DNA of 64,000 nt. It comes from Maricaulis sp963975345 (GTDB taxonomy: Bacteria > Pseudomonadota > Alphaproteobacteria > Caulobacterales > Maricaulaceae). The notes under the pieces were generated by a model. The model did no database searches. It was not told where the DNA came from and saw only the letters and a program-made list of their open reading frames with translations. This document shows positions 61,771 to 64,000 of the stretch, piece after piece. The first letter of the stretch is position 1, and each line of letters starts with the position of its first letter. A program made the position numbers and the translations under genes. Location: contig NZ_CAXBGE010000007.1 of the NCBI RefSeq assembly GCF_963975345.1, positions 124,001-188,000 on the forward strand, in the 5' to 3' direction.

Positions 61771-62442
61771 TCAGGCCTGCAAGCGATAGCCGGCTCCGCG
61801 CACCGTGTGCAGCAAGGCCCGCGGGAACGGCTTGTCGATCTTGGAACGCAGGCGCGAAATATGCACATCGATCACATTGGTCTGGGGGTCGAAATGATAG
61901 TCCCAGACCTTCTCGAGCAACATGGTGCGTGTCACCACTTGGCCGGAATGTTTCATCAGAAACTCCAGCAGACGGAATTCACGCGGCTGCAGCAGGATTT
62001 CCTCCTCGCTGCGTACCACCTTGCGGGCCAGCAGATCCATTTCCAGATCGCCGACCACAAGGCGGGTTTTGACCGCGTCAGGATCGCGCCGGCGGGCCAG
62101 CGCCTCGACCCGCGCCAGAAGCTCGGCGAAGGCATAGGGCTTGACCAGATAATCATCGCCGCCGGCCTTCAGCCCCTCGACGCGGTCATCGACCTCGCCG
62201 AGGGCTGACAGGATCAGCACGGGCGTGCGGATATTGTCACCGCGCAGGGCGGCAACCATGGTCAGACCGTCCATGCGCGGCATCATCCGATCGACGACCA
62301 GCACGTCATACTCGGCGGCCCGGGCCATCTCCAGCCCGGCTTCACCATCGGGGGCATGATCGGCGACATGGCCGGATTCCCGAAGGCCCTTGCGGATATA
62401 ATTCGCCGCTTCGCGGTCGTCCTCAACGATCAGAATACGCAT
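61771..62442 (-). CDS. OmpR-family response regulator
   Basis: 223 residues. Receiver domain MRILIVEDDREAANYIRKGL with phosphoacceptor Asp in VLVVDRMMPRMDG and the Lys in DYLVKPYAFAELLARV, then an OmpR/PhoB winged helix (LLQPREFRLLEFLMKHSGQV, TRTMLLEKVWDYHFDP, TNVIDVHISRLRSKID). The ATG at 62442 starts directly at the receiver, and the preceding frame is not protein-like. It lies 16 bp after degP, so degP, regulator and kinase are probably one operon. Confidence 0.95.
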   Translation of the reverse strand: MRILIVEDDREAANYIRKGLRESGHVADHAPDGEAGLEMARAAEYDVLVVDRMMPRMDGLTMVAALRGDNIRTPVLILSALGEVDDRVEGLKAGGDDYLVKPYAFAELLARVEALARRRDPDAVKTRLVVGDLEMDLLARKVVRSEEEILLQPREFRLLEFLMKHSGQVVTRTMLLEKVWDYHFDPQTNVIDVHISRLRSKIDKPFPRALLHTVRGAGYRLQA

Positions 62443-62458
62443 GGCAGTCTCCTCCCGA

Positions 62459-63967
62459 CTATTCAGCGTCGCCGAGCTGGAGCGCGATATAGCGCTGCCC
62501 GCCCTGCGTCTCGACCAGCAATAAAATGGCGCTGCGATGTCCGCCACGAGCCTCGTTGACCGCGGCTCGCAGAGCGTCGGTAGAGCCGACCACTTCACCG
62601 CCAGCCTCAAGAATAATATCGCCGCGCGACAAACCCTTGCGGGCGGCTTCGCCGCCAGGCGTCAACGTTTCGACGACCAGACCGACCGTGCCCATTGGCA
62701 GGCCACGGGCTTCGCGAACCTCATCGGTCACAGGCGTCATGCTCATGCCGAAAATTTCAACCGTGCCATCGGCCTGTTCCCGGCTCGGCAACTGGCTGAG
62801 CGCAGTATCATCAGGCCGGTCGCCCAGTTCGACGCGCAAGGTCCGCTCGTGCCCGTCACGCAGGATGCGGAACCGCACCTGGGTTCCAGCGGCGAGATCG
62901 CCAATACGGCGGGTCAAATCACGGGAGTTTTCGACGCTGTCGTCATTGACCTTGAGCACGATATCTTCGCGTTGGAAACCAGCCTGGTCGGCCGGTCCAC
63001 CGGAGACGACCGAGCTGATAATCGCACCGGTAGACGCATCAAGCCCCATCGCGCTGGCGATATCCTCGGTGACATTCTGGATGCCGACACCGAGCCAGCC
63101 GCGTGACACATGGCCATTCTCGCGCAGCGAGGCGACAACACGCGCCGCAACATCAGACGGGATGGCGAAGCCGATCCCGACACTGCCGCCGGTTGGCGAG
63201 AAGATCTGCGAATTCACCCCGACGACCTTGCCGTCGAGACTGAAGGTCGGTCCGCCGGAATTGCCGCGATTGATCGGGGCGTCGATCTGGAGGAAATCAT
63301 TATAGGTCGAATTGCCGATCTCGCGGCCCGTCGCCGAGATGATGCCGGCCGTCGCCGTGCCGCCGAGCCCGAAGGGATTGCCAACTGCGACGACCCAGTC
63401 GCCGACGCGGTAATGCGGCTGGTCCTCGAGAGTGACGAAAGGGAAGCTGATATCCTCATCGACCTTGAGCAGCGCCAGATCGGTCTGCGGATCGAGCCCG
63501 ATCACGCGTGCCGGATAGGTCTCGCCGCCCGCCGTGCCGACCGTGATCTCGGTCGCACCGTCGACGACATGGTTATTGGTGACGAGATAGCCGTCAGCCG
63601 AAATGAAGAACCCCGAACCGAGCGATTGGCGCGGCTGGGCTGATTGCGGCGCGGCGCGACCGCCAAACTGGCGCTCCAGCCATTCGCGCATTTGCGGCGG
63701 CATGTTTTCGAGATCTGCGGTGCCACTGACGGCTTCCGGCATCGAACTGGCCTGGATCGTCACCACGGCCGGGCTGACATGCTCAATCAGATCAGCGAAG
63801 GACATCGGTGCGCCAGCCGGGATGGCGGCAGCAAAATGGGGTTCGGAAATTTCCTGCATCGCGTAGGCCGGGGCCACGGCGCGGTCGAGCAGCGATCCCG
63901 CAGCAAGCGCGGCGAGGACCAGAACTGAGACGCCGCCAAGGCGGCGCATTTTGGAAACTGACAACAT
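62459..63967 (-). CDS. degP: DegP/HtrA (Do family) periplasmic serine protease
   Basis: 502 residues with an N-terminal signal or anchor (GGVSVLVLAALAAGSLLD). The trypsin-like domain contains the triad His in YLVTNNHVVDGA, Asp in DPQTDLALLKV and Ser in APINRGNSGGPTF. Two PDZ domains follow (from about RGWLGVGIQNVTEDIASAMG, and the second with GLVVETLTPGGEAARKGLSR). It degrades or chaperones misfolded envelope proteins. AAAGG lies before the ATG at 63967. First gene of a run with the response regulator and kinase, which may control it. Confidence 0.94.
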   Translation of the reverse strand: MLSVSKMRRLGGVSVLVLAALAAGSLLDRAVAPAYAMQEISEPHFAAAIPAGAPMSFADLIEHVSPAVVTIQASSMPEAVSGTADLENMPPQMREWLERQFGGRAAPQSAQPRQSLGSGFFISADGYLVTNNHVVDGATEITVGTAGGETYPARVIGLDPQTDLALLKVDEDISFPFVTLEDQPHYRVGDWVVAVGNPFGLGGTATAGIISATGREIGNSTYNDFLQIDAPINRGNSGGPTFSLDGKVVGVNSQIFSPTGGSVGIGFAIPSDVAARVVASLRENGHVSRGWLGVGIQNVTEDIASAMGLDASTGAIISSVVSGGPADQAGFQREDIVLKVNDDSVENSRDLTRRIGDLAAGTQVRFRILRDGHERTLRVELGDRPDDTALSQLPSREQADGTVEIFGMSMTPVTDEVREARGLPMGTVGLVVETLTPGGEAARKGLSRGDIILEAGGEVVGSTDALRAAVNEARGGHRSAILLLVETQGGQRYIALQLGDAE

Positions 63968-64000
63968 GGGTAAGACAGACCTTTCTTGTTCGAGCCGGGG

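Overview
This is a 64 kb stretch of core chromosome from a high-GC alphaproteobacterium. The gene set points to the Caulobacter/Maricaulis/Hyphomonas side of the class: a PopZ (DUF2497) gene between a TolC-type gene and valS, a PleC/DivJ-type histidine kinase, and several TTAA-N7-TTAA (CtrA-type) boxes. The species is not certain. I see no rRNA operon, prophage, insertion sequence, CRISPR array, plasmid gene or recognisable defence island. The region is ordinary chromosome; the less ordinary material lies in intergenic elements, a few odd proteins and two signalling modules.

Layout. 0-8 kb: nagZ (cut by the window edge), a SPOR protein, a dGTPase-like HD hydrolase, erpA, a nitroreductase, an M1-like metallopeptidase, a putative lipoprotein, xth and a GFA-family gene divergent from an HxlR regulator. 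8.5-15.4 kb, minus strand: pcm, tolC, popZ, valS and a DUF3137 gene. 15.5-16.6 kb: tRNA-Cys, a DUF962/Mpo1-like gene, a candidate small RNA ending in a very strong intrinsic terminator, and tRNA-Asn. 16.6-26.8 kb: an MscS-family channel, a SET-domain protein, an Atm1-type ABC exporter, a LysM protein, a LOG-family hydrolase, a hydrolase / membrane protein / XRE operon, and gltX. 27-29.2 kb: a pentapeptide-repeat protein followed by about 900 bp without a convincing gene but packed with inverted repeats. 29.2-34.4 kb: nadE, a Gfo/Idh/MocA oxidoreductase, a GNAT acetyltransferase, an MDR oxidoreductase and an HU protein. 34.5-41.8 kb: a compact minus-strand operon glmU-gabD-rpiA-gor-DAHP synthase, with gph divergent from it. 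42-49.4 kb: tRNA-Val, a leucine-dehydrogenase-type enzyme, a UDG-superfamily protein, DUF3253, a hexapeptide acyltransferase, a CNT nucleoside transporter, DUF1289, a retropepsin-like protease, TauE/SafE and dusA. 49.5-55 kb: a conserved hypothetical, then EAL protein, receiver protein and PleC-like kinase in a row. 55-57.4 kb: EF-hand protein, ECF sigma factor, membrane anti-sigma and a CnrX/Spy-like periplasmic protein. 57.4-64 kb: glnE, a HAMP histidine kinase, an OmpR-family regulator and a DegP/HtrA protease.

How the genes work together. Most are housekeeping: tRNA charging (valS, gltX), envelope precursors (glmU) and recycling (nagZ), Fe-S delivery (erpA, probably Atm1), NAD synthesis (nadE), nitrogen control (glnE), redox (gor) and DNA repair (xth, UDG family). 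Three groups look regulatory: the EAL-receiver-PleC-like run with a CtrA-like box upstream (polarity or cell cycle), the EF-hand/ECF/anti-sigma/CnrX-like module (periplasmic cation or envelope stress), and the kinase-regulator-DegP group (envelope quality control). The best candidate for something undescribed is a roughly 88-nt small RNA at 16269-16356 whose predicted promoter overlaps a perfect CtrA-type box. Start sites were moved from the longest reading frame where a ribosome binding site, signal peptide, gene overlap or family alignment favoured another codon.
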